Of a DNA stretch of 41,647 nucleotides, positions 9,212 through 18,055 are shown piece after piece. The stretch spans positions 1 through 41,647 of the forward strand of contig JAILEG010000008.1 of NCBI GenBank assembly GCA_024688365.1. The letters are read 5' to 3'. Numbering within the stretch: the first letter of the stretch is position 1; every line of letters starts with the position of its first letter. The notes beneath the pieces are model-generated. The model worked only from the letters and a program-made list of their open reading frames with translations. It was not told where the DNA came from and made no database searches. Position numbers and translations under genes: made by a program. The stretch comes from Prevotella sp. (lineage in GTDB: Bacteria; Bacteroidota; Bacteroidia; Bacteroidales; Bacteroidaceae).

Positions 9212-9838
9212 ATGAAAATCAAAGTTTTTGTATTATCTTTGTTCCTTGTAGCAGGGGGAGTGCAGGCAAATGCCCAAGGCGGCAGTAAGTATGTGTCGGA
9301 AAACAGGAATGAGTTCCGTATCAGCTACAGCGACGGTCTCACTTTGGGGACGGCAAGTTTCTGGGGGATGGGGCTTGGTGATGCCCTGACAGGCACACAA
9401 CGCAGTGACACGAAGGCAAGTGGTGTCATCGGGCTGGGCTACCGCTACCATCTGAATCGTTTCAGGGCGGGTCTTGATGTTGGCTTTGCTTCTGTCAGCA
9501 GCAAGTCGGACTATGCGGGGAGCAAGAAGCAGGACATCAAGGAGACCCAATTGAACTTTATGATAATGCCGGTAGCCGAGCTGGTATATTATAAAAAAGG
9601 CATTTTTGAACTCTATGGTTCTGCTGCTGCCGGTGTCGATCTCACGCGTACTAAGAAGAAGGGACTGACTGACAGGGGCAAGGAACATGTCGACACCAAG
9701 GCCAAGACCTCAGCCGAATTTGCTTTTCAGGTTAATCCCATCGCTCTCCGTGTCGGCAATGAGCATATCGGGGGCTATCTTGAGGCAGGTTTAGGCTATA
9801 AGGGCTTCGTGACAGCTGGTGTGAGTGTCAAGTTTTAA
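9212..9838 (+). CDS. Small outer-membrane beta-barrel protein
   Basis: A 208-residue exported protein. The N-terminus KIKVFVLSLFLVAGGVQANAQ is a clear signal peptide with cleavage expected after ANA. The mature part alternates hydrophobic and polar residues in strand-sized blocks (SGVIGLGYRYHLNRFRAGLD, LNFMIMPVAELVYYKKG, FELYGSAAAGVDLTRTKK, EFAFQVNPIALRVG, GYLEAGLGYKGFVTAGVSVKF) and ends in a beta-strand with a terminal phenylalanine, the usual signal for barrel insertion. This fits an eight-stranded OmpA/PorT-like barrel. It stands alone, about 70 bases before the sigma factor gene. No specific ligand can be proposed. Confidence 0.8.
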   Translation: MKIKVFVLSLFLVAGGVQANAQGGSKYVSENRNEFRISYSDGLTLGTASFWGMGLGDALTGTQRSDTKASGVIGLGYRYHLNRFRAGLDVGFASVSSKSDYAGSKKQDIKETQLNFMIMPVAELVYYKKGIFELYGSAAAGVDLTRTKKKGLTDRGKEHVDTKAKTSAEFAFQVNPIALRVGNEHIGGYLEAGLGYKGFVTAGVSVKF

Positions 9839-9907
9839 GGAGAATTTGTGGTGGGCAGAATCATAGTGATTCTGCCTGCCTTACAGGTTTTCCTTTGAGA
9901 ATTTAAG

Positions 9908-10459
9908 ATGAAGACAGAAAGAAAAGAGTTGTTCCAACAGCGTTTTGAACGTTACTATGCGGCTATGTGCCGCATAGCCTATGGCTACTTGGCGGATGCT
10001 GATGACTGTGAGGATGTCGTCCAGGACCTGTTTGTCAGCGTATGGAATCATGGGAAGGATGGGCTGCCAGAGGATCAGTTCATTGCCTACCTGAAGGCAT
10101 CCGTAAGGAACAACTGCGTCTCCTTTCTCCGCCGTCAGCAGCGTATGGAGACGGTGTCTGCCGATGCGCGTCCCATGCTGCTCAATGGTGTGGCAGAAGA
10201 TACCAGGCAGGATCGGGATTACGGCACCTTGCTGGAGACTCTCCTGGCACAGATGCCGCCCAAATGCCGCGAGGTTTTCATGATGAGCAAAGTCCAAAAG
10301 ATGAAATACAAGGAGATAGCTACAGTCTTGGATATATCAGAGAAGACCGTTGAGAACCATATAGGCAAGGCAATCAGGATAATCCGTGACTATGCCGCAG
10401 CCCACCCCACGCTCTTTCTCATCCTTACCTTATCACAATTAACCGCCCTTGGCTTATGA
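9908..10459 (+). CDS. ECF RNA polymerase sigma factor (FecI-like)
   Basis: A 183-residue sigma-70-family extracytoplasmic-function factor. Region 2 covers about residues 8-75 (FQQRFERYYAAMCRIAYGYL, DCEDVVQDLFVSVW); region 4 covers about residues 115-165 (LAQMPPKCREVFMMSKV, MKYKEIATVLDISEKTVENH), the usual helix-turn-helix for -35 recognition. The C-terminus has a hydrophobic tail (TLFLILTLSQLTALGL). The stop overlaps the FecR-like start by ATGA, so sigma and anti-sigma factors are translationally coupled. By family precedent it is released by a signal from the outer-membrane receptor encoded just downstream and turns on that receptor gene. Confidence 0.93.
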   Translation: MKTERKELFQQRFERYYAAMCRIAYGYLADADDCEDVVQDLFVSVWNHGKDGLPEDQFIAYLKASVRNNCVSFLRRQQRMETVSADARPMLLNGVAEDTRQDRDYGTLLETLLAQMPPKCREVFMMSKVQKMKYKEIATVLDISEKTVENHIGKAIRIIRDYAAAHPTLFLILTLSQLTALGL

Positions 10460-11397
10460 ATACACAAGAGAATATAGACGAAATACTTGCCCGTCACTTC
10501 TCCGGCGAACCGCTGGAACCGGCCGAGCAGGCAATGTTGGATGCTTTCATTGCTGGAAATGGGAATGAATATTCCCGGCTACAGCAGATGATGGAATGTC
10601 TGGATGGTGAGATTCCTCAGCTTGACATCAATACGCAGTCCGCCTGGAAACGGGTAGAGGCAAGACTCTCCCAGCCACGGCAGGCAACAGTCGTACGCCG
10701 AATCTATCCTTTGTTGGCCGTGGCAGCCTCGCTGCTGCTGCTCTTGGGAGTCGGGATGTTTGCGTACCGCCATATCCTTTTCGGACAGGAAGGACAATAT
10801 GCCAATAGCCACGGAGAAAGCCAGGAAGTGGAACTGCCTGACGGAACAAGGATGATACTTGCTCCCCATGCCACTGCCAAATATTCAGAGGAGGGCGATG
10901 GTGGAGGGCGCAAGGTGCGGATGACAGGTAAAGCCTTCTTCGATGTGATCCATGACGGCAGCCCCTTCTTGGTTGAGGCTGGCTCGGTACGGGTTGGAGT
11001 CCTGGGCACCTCCTTCACCGTGGATGCCCGGAAGCCAGGACAGGAAACGGTCAGCGTGCAGACGGGCCGGGTGATGGTGAGCAGCAAGGAGGCTGACTTG
11101 GTACTCACACGAGGCGAGAAGGTCACAGCTGATGGGGGGAAACTTAAGAAGACGGCAGCGGCAAGACGTCACCAGCAACGTTTTGTCTTTTCGGGAATAC
11201 CTATCCAGGAAGCTGTCAGCAAGGTGGAGCATGACATGGATGTCAAGGTGGAACTGTCCCCCAATGTCAATCATGACAACAGGGTGACGACGACCATCTC
11301 CTCATCTGAGCCCTCCGAGGTCTTGCGTGAGCTTGCCATGCTCTGCAACTGCAGGCTCGATTCCCTGTCGCCCATCTGCTATCGTATCGTTCGATGA
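10456..11397 (+). CDS. FecR-family anti-sigma factor
   Basis: A 313-residue inner-membrane regulator. The N-terminal cytoplasmic part (about residues 1-75) would bind the ECF sigma factor. A single transmembrane segment follows (YPLLAVAASLLLLLGVGMFA, about residues 83-102). The periplasmic FecR domain has the typical blocks EVELPDGTRMILAPHATAKY, GKAFFDVIHDGSPFLVEAG and VGVLGTSFTVDA. The C-terminal 70 residues (FVFSGIPIQEAVSKVEHDMD onward) correspond to the DUF4974-type domain that contacts the receptor signalling domain. It is coupled to the sigma gene by an ATGA overlap and followed by the STN-containing receptor. Confidence 0.93.
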   Translation: MNTQENIDEILARHFSGEPLEPAEQAMLDAFIAGNGNEYSRLQQMMECLDGEIPQLDINTQSAWKRVEARLSQPRQATVVRRIYPLLAVAASLLLLLGVGMFAYRHILFGQEGQYANSHGESQEVELPDGTRMILAPHATAKYSEEGDGGGRKVRMTGKAFFDVIHDGSPFLVEAGSVRVGVLGTSFTVDARKPGQETVSVQTGRVMVSSKEADLVLTRGEKVTADGGKLKKTAAARRHQQRFVFSGIPIQEAVSKVEHDMDVKVELSPNVNHDNRVTTTISSSEPSEVLRELAMLCNCRLDSLSPICYRIVR

Positions 11398-11458
11398 TAG
11401 TATTCATCTGTCAGCAGGTGCCTTGGAAGGGAATGGGTAAAGATGCCGCCGGACCGCG

Positions 11459-13990
11459 ATGCCCATAGGCCGGAATGTTGATTTTGGCATTTTGATATTT
11501 ATAATTGACATAAGATTGCTTAGATATCTGATAATAATCATGCTGGCATTTGCCCCTCTGGTGGCAAAGGGCCAGACGGAAGTGGCAGAGGAGGTCATCC
11601 GTGTGGAGGCTTCTTCTGCCACTGTGCGTACATGGTTCGGGCTGATAGAGCGGGAGGGCAGGCTGGTACTGTCGTATAATCCTTCATTGATTGACATGGA
11701 TGAGAGGGTAGCCATCACTGTCCCCGGCCGGATGAGGGTAGGGCAGCTGCTCGCTATCCTGTTGCGGGGATATGACTACCGGCTGATACCGATGCCTGGG
11801 AGGAAAATCCTCATACAGGTGCATTCGTCCCGTCCGCCTACTGTCTCGCCGGTTCAGAAGAAGCCCGTTCGTCAGTCAGAGGCAGAGCAGGAGACTGTAT
11901 ATGACCTTGCGGGGACAGTGTCAGAGGACGGCAGTGGTGAGCGACTGCTGGGCGCAACCATTACGGTAAGTGACAGGAAGGGGGAACATCATTATGCCGT
12001 GACTGACCATAATGGCTTCTTCAATGTGAATGTACCCGCAGGAGAATGCCAGCTCCGGGTAAGCTACATCGGCTATGCTCCATCAGAACAAGTGCTGGCA
12101 GTCACGGCCGACCGTATGTTGGAGGTAAGTCTTACTCCGATTCCTTTTCAGATAAAGGCTGTCAGCGTGCAGCGGCGGAAGAGTAGGGAGGAGCTGGACG
12201 AGGTAGCCCCCTCCAACATGATAGCCTTCAGTAATGCCGACCTCTTCTCTCAGATACATATTCTCCCAGGTGTGGCGGCATCTTCAGCCAATATGGATAT
12301 CAACGTGGCAGGCGGCTCGGCCGATGAGAATCTCTTTCTGCTGGATGGATTCCCCGTCTACAACCCTGGCCATATCAATTCCATGCTGTCCCTTTTCAAC
12401 GGTGACGCCTTGAAGAGCGTGTCTTTCTATAATGGATTCATTCCCACACAGTTTGAGGGAAGACTGTCTTCGGTTACTGACGTGCGGTTGCGTGATGGCA
12501 ATAAACAGCAGTTCGTCAACACACTGTCGTTGGACATGCCCTCAGCCTCAGCCGTGTTTGAAGGACCTGTTCTCAGGAACAGGCTCTCTTACCTCGTTGG
12601 AGGCAGGTGCAGCTGGCTTGATTTCTTCGACAGCTTTACTTCGGAGGACAACAGGCTGAATCACAGCTTTCATGATTTCAATGCGAAGCTGTCATATAAC
12701 CTCGACTCCGTGACCTCAGTCAGCCTGTCAGCTTACAACTCGGCTGATGATTACCACATGCCTGATGATGACCGCTCACAGTCAATGCTCCACTGGAACA
12801 ATCAGCTCTATGCCCTTCACTTCAGTACGCTCATCAGTCCGAAGGTGAGCAATGCCACCTCGCTGGCCTACTCCATCCATGCTACCCGTGCCAACCCTTA
12901 TGACTATGGGTATGACAGTGTCAGTACTTTGCGCAGCAGTATCAGAAGCCTGTTTGTCAATACTGAGTTCACCTACAGTCCCGGGCAGCTTTACACGATG
13001 CGCTGGGGAATGAAAGGGACTCTGGAAAAATATGAGCTGGCAGCTTTCGGGCTGAATCTTCAGAACACATGGGAGCCTATCAAGCAGCTCTCCCTCTTCT
13101 ATGACAACCGTATCCGTGTGGCACATTGGCTCTTTGCGCAAGTGGGTGTGAATTATGTCAGATATATTCCTACCCATTCGCCTATCTGCAACAGCATCCA
13201 GCCACGGCTGTCGCTGAAGGCAGCCTGGGGAAACAGCGACCTGTTCCATCTCAGTCTCTCTCGCATGGAACAGTTCTTCCATCATGTCCGTCTGACCGAT
13301 CTTGTCACTCCTTTCGATTTCACCATGCCAAGCATTGAGGGCTTTAAGCCCAGCACGGCAACCCATCTGGAATTGGGCTGGAAGCATTTTACCCGTAATG
13401 GTGTCCTTGAACTCTCAGCTTATTACAAGTATCGCACCAATGTGCTGGCTCTCCGTCCTGATGTGTATGTGGAGGACAGCCAGTGGGCAAAATATATTAT
13501 GGCAGGGAATGGCGACAGCCGTGGTGTGAGTCTCTATTACCGTGACAGGTGGTGGCATCTCAGCTGGCAGCTGTCTTATACGCTCTCCAAGAGCCGTGAG
13601 TGGTTTCCCGAACTGACTTCGGTGGGAAAGTTGCCTTCGTTGTATGACTTTCCGCATGTACTCAACGGAGCCTTGTCGCTTGATATAGGACGTACGTCAT
13701 TGCTCACCTTGGGAGGTAATCTTCATTCGGGAAAAGTTCTTTTCGACTCTGTGGATTATGAGGAGGAGGCTGACCCTCTGCTGTCATTCCGGAACCATCG
13801 GGAGCCGTTACGTTATCGTATTGATGCAAGCTACACGTTCCATAAGGAGTTCCGCCGGTCCAGACTGCTGCTGCGTGTGGGGCTTTACAATATCCTCGGC
13901 AATCCTTCTGAGGACGAGCTGTTCTATTACTTCTCCGTGAAAATCAAAGACCATTGCGTGCCCTTCGGCACCGTCTCATTCAAATTTTAG
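11459..13990 (+). CDS. TonB-dependent outer-membrane receptor with STN signalling domain
   Basis: An 843-residue outer-membrane transporter. The start is uncertain: the ATG at 11459 gives a long hydrophobic N-terminus ending IIIMLAFAPLVAKGQ, which serves as the signal peptide. It is followed by an STN (secretin/TonB short N-terminal) signalling domain at about residues 40-120 (LVLSYNPSLIDMDERVAITV, RVGQLLAILLRGYDYRLIP), a carboxypeptidase-regulatory-like domain (DLAGTVSEDGSGERLLGATI, about residues 145-225), a plug (FSQIHILPGVAASSANMDIN, GGSADENLFLLDGFPVYNPG) and a barrel ending in KF. The STN domain and position directly behind the sigma/anti-sigma pair make it the probable signal sensor of that system. 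No SusD-like partner is present, which argues against a glycan-uptake locus. Confidence 0.92.
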   Translation: MPIGRNVDFGILIFIIDIRLLRYLIIIMLAFAPLVAKGQTEVAEEVIRVEASSATVRTWFGLIEREGRLVLSYNPSLIDMDERVAITVPGRMRVGQLLAILLRGYDYRLIPMPGRKILIQVHSSRPPTVSPVQKKPVRQSEAEQETVYDLAGTVSEDGSGERLLGATITVSDRKGEHHYAVTDHNGFFNVNVPAGECQLRVSYIGYAPSEQVLAVTADRMLEVSLTPIPFQIKAVSVQRRKSREELDEVAPSNMIAFSNADLFSQIHILPGVAASSANMDINVAGGSADENLFLLDGFPVYNPGHINSMLSLFNGDALKSVSFYNGFIPTQFEGRLSSVTDVRLRDGNKQQFVNTLSLDMPSASAVFEGPVLRNRLSYLVGGRCSWLDFFDSFTSEDNRLNHSFHDFNAKLSYNLDSVTSVSLSAYNSADDYHMPDDDRSQSMLHWNNQLYALHFSTLISPKVSNATSLAYSIHATRANPYDYGYDSVSTLRSSIRSLFVNTEFTYSPGQLYTMRWGMKGTLEKYELAAFGLNLQNTWEPIKQLSLFYDNRIRVAHWLFAQVGVNYVRYIPTHSPICNSIQPRLSLKAAWGNSDLFHLSLSRMEQFFHHVRLTDLVTPFDFTMPSIEGFKPSTATHLELGWKHFTRNGVLELSAYYKYRTNVLALRPDVYVEDSQWAKYIMAGNGDSRGVSLYYRDRWWHLSWQLSYTLSKSREWFPELTSVGKLPSLYDFPHVLNGALSLDIGRTSLLTLGGNLHSGKVLFDSVDYEEEADPLLSFRNHREPLRYRIDASYTFHKEFRRSRLLLRVGLYNILGNPSEDELFYYFSVKIKDHCVPFGTVSFKF

Positions 13991-14022
13991 TCCTCTGACT
14001 TTCTATTTACTTATTTTTAGGT

Positions 14023-14064
14023 ATTGCCAGATTGCCGGCTTAGTCTTACCTTTGTACCGACTAA
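14023..14064 (+). promoter_or_regulatory. Promoter with overlapping inverted repeat (possible operator) upstream of the second TonB receptor
   Basis: TACCTTTG (14047-14054) matches the -7 consensus and ATTG (14023-14026) lies 20 bases upstream as a possible -33 box. A perfect inverted repeat, TTAGTC (14040-14045) and GACTAA (14059-14064), flanks the -7 box with a 13-base spacer. A dimeric regulator bound there would occlude the promoter. The TetR-family gene at 19035 is one candidate for that regulator; this is inference. Confidence 0.45.
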
Positions 14065-14090
14065 ATAATGTGTATGTCAAATCAAATCCC

Positions 14091-14228
14091 ATGAGCTTAA
14101 TCATGAATGATAATATATTGGAAAATGAAACCCACGGCAGAGTGCGCTATCCGTATATCGGACAGCGCACTTTTTTTATGAACAGTTGTGAGTTTTATTC
14201 GTTTTTAATCTACGGTTATAAAATATGA
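14091..14228 (+). CDS. Possible 45-residue leader ORF spanning the terminator
   Basis: An open frame begins MSLIMNDNILENETHGRVRY, runs through the hairpin at 14141-14177 and ends in a TGA that overlaps the ATG of the TonB receptor gene (ATGA at 14225-14228). It has no signal peptide or recognised domain. The overlap geometry is that of translational coupling, but the frame is short and could be chance. The alternative receptor start at 14282 would remove the overlap. Confidence 0.2.
   Translation: MSLIMNDNILENETHGRVRYPYIGQRTFFMNSCEFYSFLIYGYKI
14141..14177 (+). terminator. Intrinsic terminator or attenuator in the leader of the second TonB receptor gene
   Basis: AGTGCGCT (14141-14148) pairs with AGCGCACT (14164-14171); after one mismatch TCCG pairs with CGGA around a five-base loop. 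Seven or eight T residues follow. It may simply end the sigma-FecR-receptor transcript from upstream. It nevertheless lies downstream of the promoter-like sequence at 14023-14054 and 48 bases before the next gene, so it could also act as an attenuator. Confidence 0.75.
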
Positions 14229-16621
14229 AAGGGACAAAGACAGACAGGTGGATGAATGGAGGGGAAAACTTCTTGGATGGAATGGGTCAGAGAGTTCTTG
14301 CTTTACTGGTTTTATTTCTGCTGGGTGTGCATGCTGTCTCAGCGCAGGATGCTATAGTTTATGGGACGATTACGGATGCCAGTACGGGTGAGCCTCTCAT
14401 GGGTGCAGTCGTTTCGGCAGTGAAAGGACGGACGGGAACGACCGCCGGAGCTGATGGCAGTTATCGGATAAGGCTGCAAGGACAGCAGAGAGCCCAGCTT
14501 GTCTTCCAGTATATGGGCTACAGGACGGAACGTCGTGAAATAGCGTTACATGACAGTGTACGATGTGATGTACAGCTACGCACGGCAGATAATGAGTTGG
14601 GAGAAGTGACGGTAACGGCACGCAGCGAAATGCGGAAGTTGAAGGAGTCTGCTATGCCCATCTCTGTCATTGGACAGCGACAGCTGCAAGGTACGGCTTC
14701 CAATATCAATGACGTGCTTGCCCGGACTGTTGGCGTTACTGTGCGCAATACGGGTGGCTTAGGCAGTGCTTCTCGTATCTCCGTCCGTGGTTTGGAGGGA
14801 AAGCGTATGGGAATGTATGTTGATGAAGCTCCCATGTCGCAGTTGAGTAATTTTGTTGCATTGAATGATATTCCAACGAATATGATAGAACGCATAGAAG
14901 TATATAAAGGAATAGTTCCCTATAAGTTTGGTGGGTCTGCAATGGGTGGCGCAGTCAACGTGGTAACGAAGGAATACCCACCTGTATATCTCGACTTTTC
15001 CTATGAGATTGGGTCGTTCAATACCCATCAGGTGTCAACCGTGTTGAAGCGCACTGACCGCAAGAGTGGCTTGCAGTTCGGCATTGGAGGTGTATTCTCT
15101 TTTGCAGAGAACAACTACAAAATGACCTTGGAAAATCTTGGAAACCGAATGGTAGAGCGAAACCACGACCGTTTCAACAAGCTCATGGGGGGCATGTCGC
15201 TGAAAGCAACCAAATGGTGGTTTGATGAGATGAAGCTGGAACTTGTTGCCATGAAGACCCGGCAGGAGATACAGGGTATAGACCTTGATGTACGGGAGGC
15301 CTACAACCATTCACTGAACTATATCACGTCACTGACGTTGAAGCGTAAGAATTTCTTTCTCGATGGGCTTGATTTTGACTTTGATGCAGGTTATGTCATT
15401 GGTAAATACGGGCTGTGCGACAAGGCTATGCATCGTTATGATTGGGACGGCAGGGAACTTCCCCCTGTATCATCGTTAGGTGGTGAACAGAACAGTTTCC
15501 CCTCTGACGGGCATAACCGCTCTAATGAGCTGACAGCAAAGCTCAACATGGGCTATACTATCAACATGCATCACACCGTGAACCTCAATGTGTATGCTGA
15601 CCACACCTCTCTTCATCCGAACGACTCACTGATGGATAGGGCTTTGGGCTTCCGCTCCAACTTCCCGAGCAAGCTGAATACCCTCACCGTTGGGCTTTCC
15701 TATGATTTGACACTCTTCAACGGTCGGTTCCAGAATGCTTTTACGCTGAAGAGTTTTTTCTTCTCGTCCGATTCACGCAGTATTGATACCTATTCGGTGA
15801 GAGAACCGGAATCGGTAAGTGTTTCCAAGAATTACCTTGGATTCAGTGATGCCATGCGCTATAAGTTCACCGATGACCTGATGCTCAAAGCCTCGTTCAA
15901 TTCCGAGGTACGCATCCCGACAAGTGAGGAACTTATCGGTAACGGCTATTCCATCCTCGCCTCGCCTGCACTGAAACCTGAGCGTACTACGGGTGTGAAT
16001 CTTGGGATGCTCTACCGCCACGTGAAGGGAGATGGCGGACTTGTGGAGGTGGAACTCAATGGATTCTATAATCAGCTGGAGGACATGATACGTTTCACAC
16101 CAGACATGATACCGACAATGGCACGCTATCGCAATTTCGGCAGCGTCCGCACAATGGGGCTGGAACTGGAAGCCAAGGGCGACATCTGCCCGCTGCTCTA
16201 TCTTTATGCCAATGGGACGTATCAGGACTTGCGTGATGTGCGGAAGACTGTTCCGGGAACGGAGGTCGAGAACCCAACACGCGACATGCGTATTCCGAAT
16301 GTGCCCTACCTGCTTGCCAACTTCGGTGCGGAGCTGCACCGGGAGAATCTTTTCGGCGGACGGGGACAGAACACGCGTCTGCTCTTCGATGCCTCTTACG
16401 TACATCGGTACTTTTACGATTTTGAGATGAGCAGGTATCAGGAACGGAGAATCCCTACCTCGCTGACGATGGATGCCGCTTTGGAGCATAGTTTCGGCAA
16501 TGACCGCTGGACGCTTACCTTCAAGGTAAAGAACCTTGCTGACCGACGCATTGTGTCAGAACTGAACCGCCCCTTGCCAGGCCGCTACGTAGGATTCAAG
16601 GTAAGGTATCTCTTCAAGTAG
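14225..16621 (+). CDS. TonB-dependent receptor, likely metallophore or small-ligand importer
   Basis: A 798-residue outer-membrane receptor. The signal peptide is VLALLVLFLLGVHAVSA; either the ATG at 14225 or the one at 14282 (MGQRVLALL) may be used, the second giving a more conventional signal peptide. A carboxypeptidase-regulatory-like domain (IVYGTITDASTGEPLMGAVV, about residues 46-125) precedes the plug (LGEVTVTARSEMRKLKESAM, RISVRGLEGKRMGMYVDEAP, IERIEVYKGIVPYKFGGSAM) and a 22-strand-type barrel ending GRYVGFKVRYLFK. There is no STN domain and no SusD partner. It is followed by a DUF4374-like lipoprotein, as in the Bacteroides XusA-XusB xenosiderophore pair. Ligand class is inferred from that context only. 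Confidence 0.92.
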   Translation: MKGTKTDRWMNGGENFLDGMGQRVLALLVLFLLGVHAVSAQDAIVYGTITDASTGEPLMGAVVSAVKGRTGTTAGADGSYRIRLQGQQRAQLVFQYMGYRTERREIALHDSVRCDVQLRTADNELGEVTVTARSEMRKLKESAMPISVIGQRQLQGTASNINDVLARTVGVTVRNTGGLGSASRISVRGLEGKRMGMYVDEAPMSQLSNFVALNDIPTNMIERIEVYKGIVPYKFGGSAMGGAVNVVTKEYPPVYLDFSYEIGSFNTHQVSTVLKRTDRKSGLQFGIGGVFSFAENNYKMTLENLGNRMVERNHDRFNKLMGGMSLKATKWWFDEMKLELVAMKTRQEIQGIDLDVREAYNHSLNYITSLTLKRKNFFLDGLDFDFDAGYVIGKYGLCDKAMHRYDWDGRELPPVSSLGGEQNSFPSDGHNRSNELTAKLNMGYTINMHHTVNLNVYADHTSLHPNDSLMDRALGFRSNFPSKLNTLTVGLSYDLTLFNGRFQNAFTLKSFFFSSDSRSIDTYSVREPESVSVSKNYLGFSDAMRYKFTDDLMLKASFNSEVRIPTSEELIGNGYSILASPALKPERTTGVNLGMLYRHVKGDGGLVEVELNGFYNQLEDMIRFTPDMIPTMARYRNFGSVRTMGLELEAKGDICPLLYLYANGTYQDLRDVRKTVPGTEVENPTRDMRIPNVPYLLANFGAELHRENLFGGRGQNTRLLFDASYVHRYFYDFEMSRYQERRIPTSLTMDAALEHSFGNDRWTLTFKVKNLADRRIVSELNRPLPGRYVGFKVRYLFK

Positions 16622-16747
16622 CATTGGCGGACAATGGCGCTGCAAGGCACTGCCCATTGCTGTTGTTCATTGTAAGTAGATGTCTTTGCGACAAAATCAC
16701 AGCCGTTACAGATAGAATTGTTTTAACAACCAAAATAAATAAAGACA

Positions 16748-17995
16748 ATGAGAAACTTAAAATCAATCTTTTCAGCCATCGCCATGATGGCACTTGTCTG
16801 CTCATGCGGCAGCGACAGTGACAACCCTATGCCCAATCCTACACCCACTCCACCGGCAGGGATATTCAAGGGGGTCATCTTCTCAACCAGTGTAACCAAC
16901 CCCGAGGGAAACAATGGAAGCGGCTACATGCAGGCACTGCCCGATATGCTGCCTGGCACGTATGACAACGTTAACAGCATCCCAGCTGGGTTCGGTGTCA
17001 GTCCTCTCCCGATGAAGTCAGGTAATGTCTATGTCTTGCCTGACTATATGGGGAATGCAAAGGCTGAGATTGCCCGTTATCGGATTGACGCAGCGGGAAA
17101 GTGGGTGAAAAAGGGTGTGCTGACCATTCCTGCGGATGCCGCAGCCTGCAGCATCGTTGAGCTGAACAGTGAGAAGGCTTACGTCTGTTTTCAGGGAATG
17201 GGCATAGTGATGTCATTCAATCCTGCCACGATGACCCGACTGGCTGATATTGACCTCAACAGTCTCAAGCAGGAAGATACAAGAGTGGCACCGGCAGCGA
17301 TGGTGATCCGTGATGGCAAGCTCTTTGTTGGGCTTAATCAGATGAATTCCCAGTACATGCCTGTACGGAACAACATAGAACTGGCCGTGATTGACACGAA
17401 GACCGACAAGGTGGAGAAGCATATTGTAAACACCACGCTTGGGCTATGCTTCGCCACCCGCCCCATTGACCCTCAGTCTATTTTTATGGACGAGAACCAT
17501 GATATTTACATCAACTGCATAGGTTCGTTCGGCTTTGTTCCTGAGTATCATGGTGGTATCGTACGTATCAAGAATGGCTCTACTGATATAGATCCCGATT
17601 ATTGCATCCGCTGTGACCAGACCGAAGTCCTGGGACTTCCCACCAAGTATGCTGACTTTTTCGGTACGGTTTGCTACGGTGGCAACGGTCAGCTCTATGC
17701 TTATGCCAATTCTTATGGACTTGATCCCAAGGGCTATGAGAATCCATACCTCAGTCAGACCAATGTGCCCGTTGTCATCGACCTGAGACAGAAGACTGTC
17801 AGCGTCATCAAAGGCATGGAAATATCCAATCCGCAAGGCGTTGCCATTGGAAGGTACAAGAATCTGATGGTTTTCGGCAGTGCGAACAAGAAAGCAAATG
17901 GATTCTATACTTACAATCCTGTGACACATGAGGTCTCTGGACCTGTCATGCAGGTGAAGGGGCATCCATGTTTCTTCTACAGCTTTGCGGATTAA
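16748..17995 (+). CDS. DUF4374-like (XusB-type) beta-propeller surface lipoprotein
   Basis: A 415-residue lipoprotein. The signal sequence ends in the lipobox VCSC with the lipidated cysteine at residue 20, followed by GSDSDN, an acidic stretch like the surface-export signals of Bacteroidetes lipoproteins. A Pro/Thr linker (NPMPNPTPTPP) leads into a domain of repeated short strands (AEIARYRIDAAGKWVKKGVL, IVELNSEKAYVCFQGMGIVM, AMVIRDGKLFVGLNQM, GGIVRIKNGSTDIDPDYCI, PVVIDLRQKTVSVIKGMEI) consistent with a beta-propeller. GIVRIKNGSTDIDPDY resembles what I recall of DUF4374 proteins. It lies 126 bases behind the TonB receptor gene, so the two probably form a receptor and substrate-capturing cap. 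A weak promoter-like TGTCTTTG lies in the gap. Confidence 0.75.
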   Translation: MRNLKSIFSAIAMMALVCSCGSDSDNPMPNPTPTPPAGIFKGVIFSTSVTNPEGNNGSGYMQALPDMLPGTYDNVNSIPAGFGVSPLPMKSGNVYVLPDYMGNAKAEIARYRIDAAGKWVKKGVLTIPADAAACSIVELNSEKAYVCFQGMGIVMSFNPATMTRLADIDLNSLKQEDTRVAPAAMVIRDGKLFVGLNQMNSQYMPVRNNIELAVIDTKTDKVEKHIVNTTLGLCFATRPIDPQSIFMDENHDIYINCIGSFGFVPEYHGGIVRIKNGSTDIDPDYCIRCDQTEVLGLPTKYADFFGTVCYGGNGQLYAYANSYGLDPKGYENPYLSQTNVPVVIDLRQKTVSVIKGMEISNPQGVAIGRYKNLMVFGSANKKANGFYTYNPVTHEVSGPVMQVKGHPCFFYSFAD

Positions 17996-18055
17996 ATGTA
18001 GGAAAAGCCTTCGTGCTGGCTTTTCCTAAAAACAGAATCATCAACGAAGAGAACA

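Noticed and set aside
11459..13990. SusC-type glycan importer
   Set aside because: There is no SusD-like gene nearby and the receptor is shorter than typical SusC proteins, so a polysaccharide utilisation locus is not supported.
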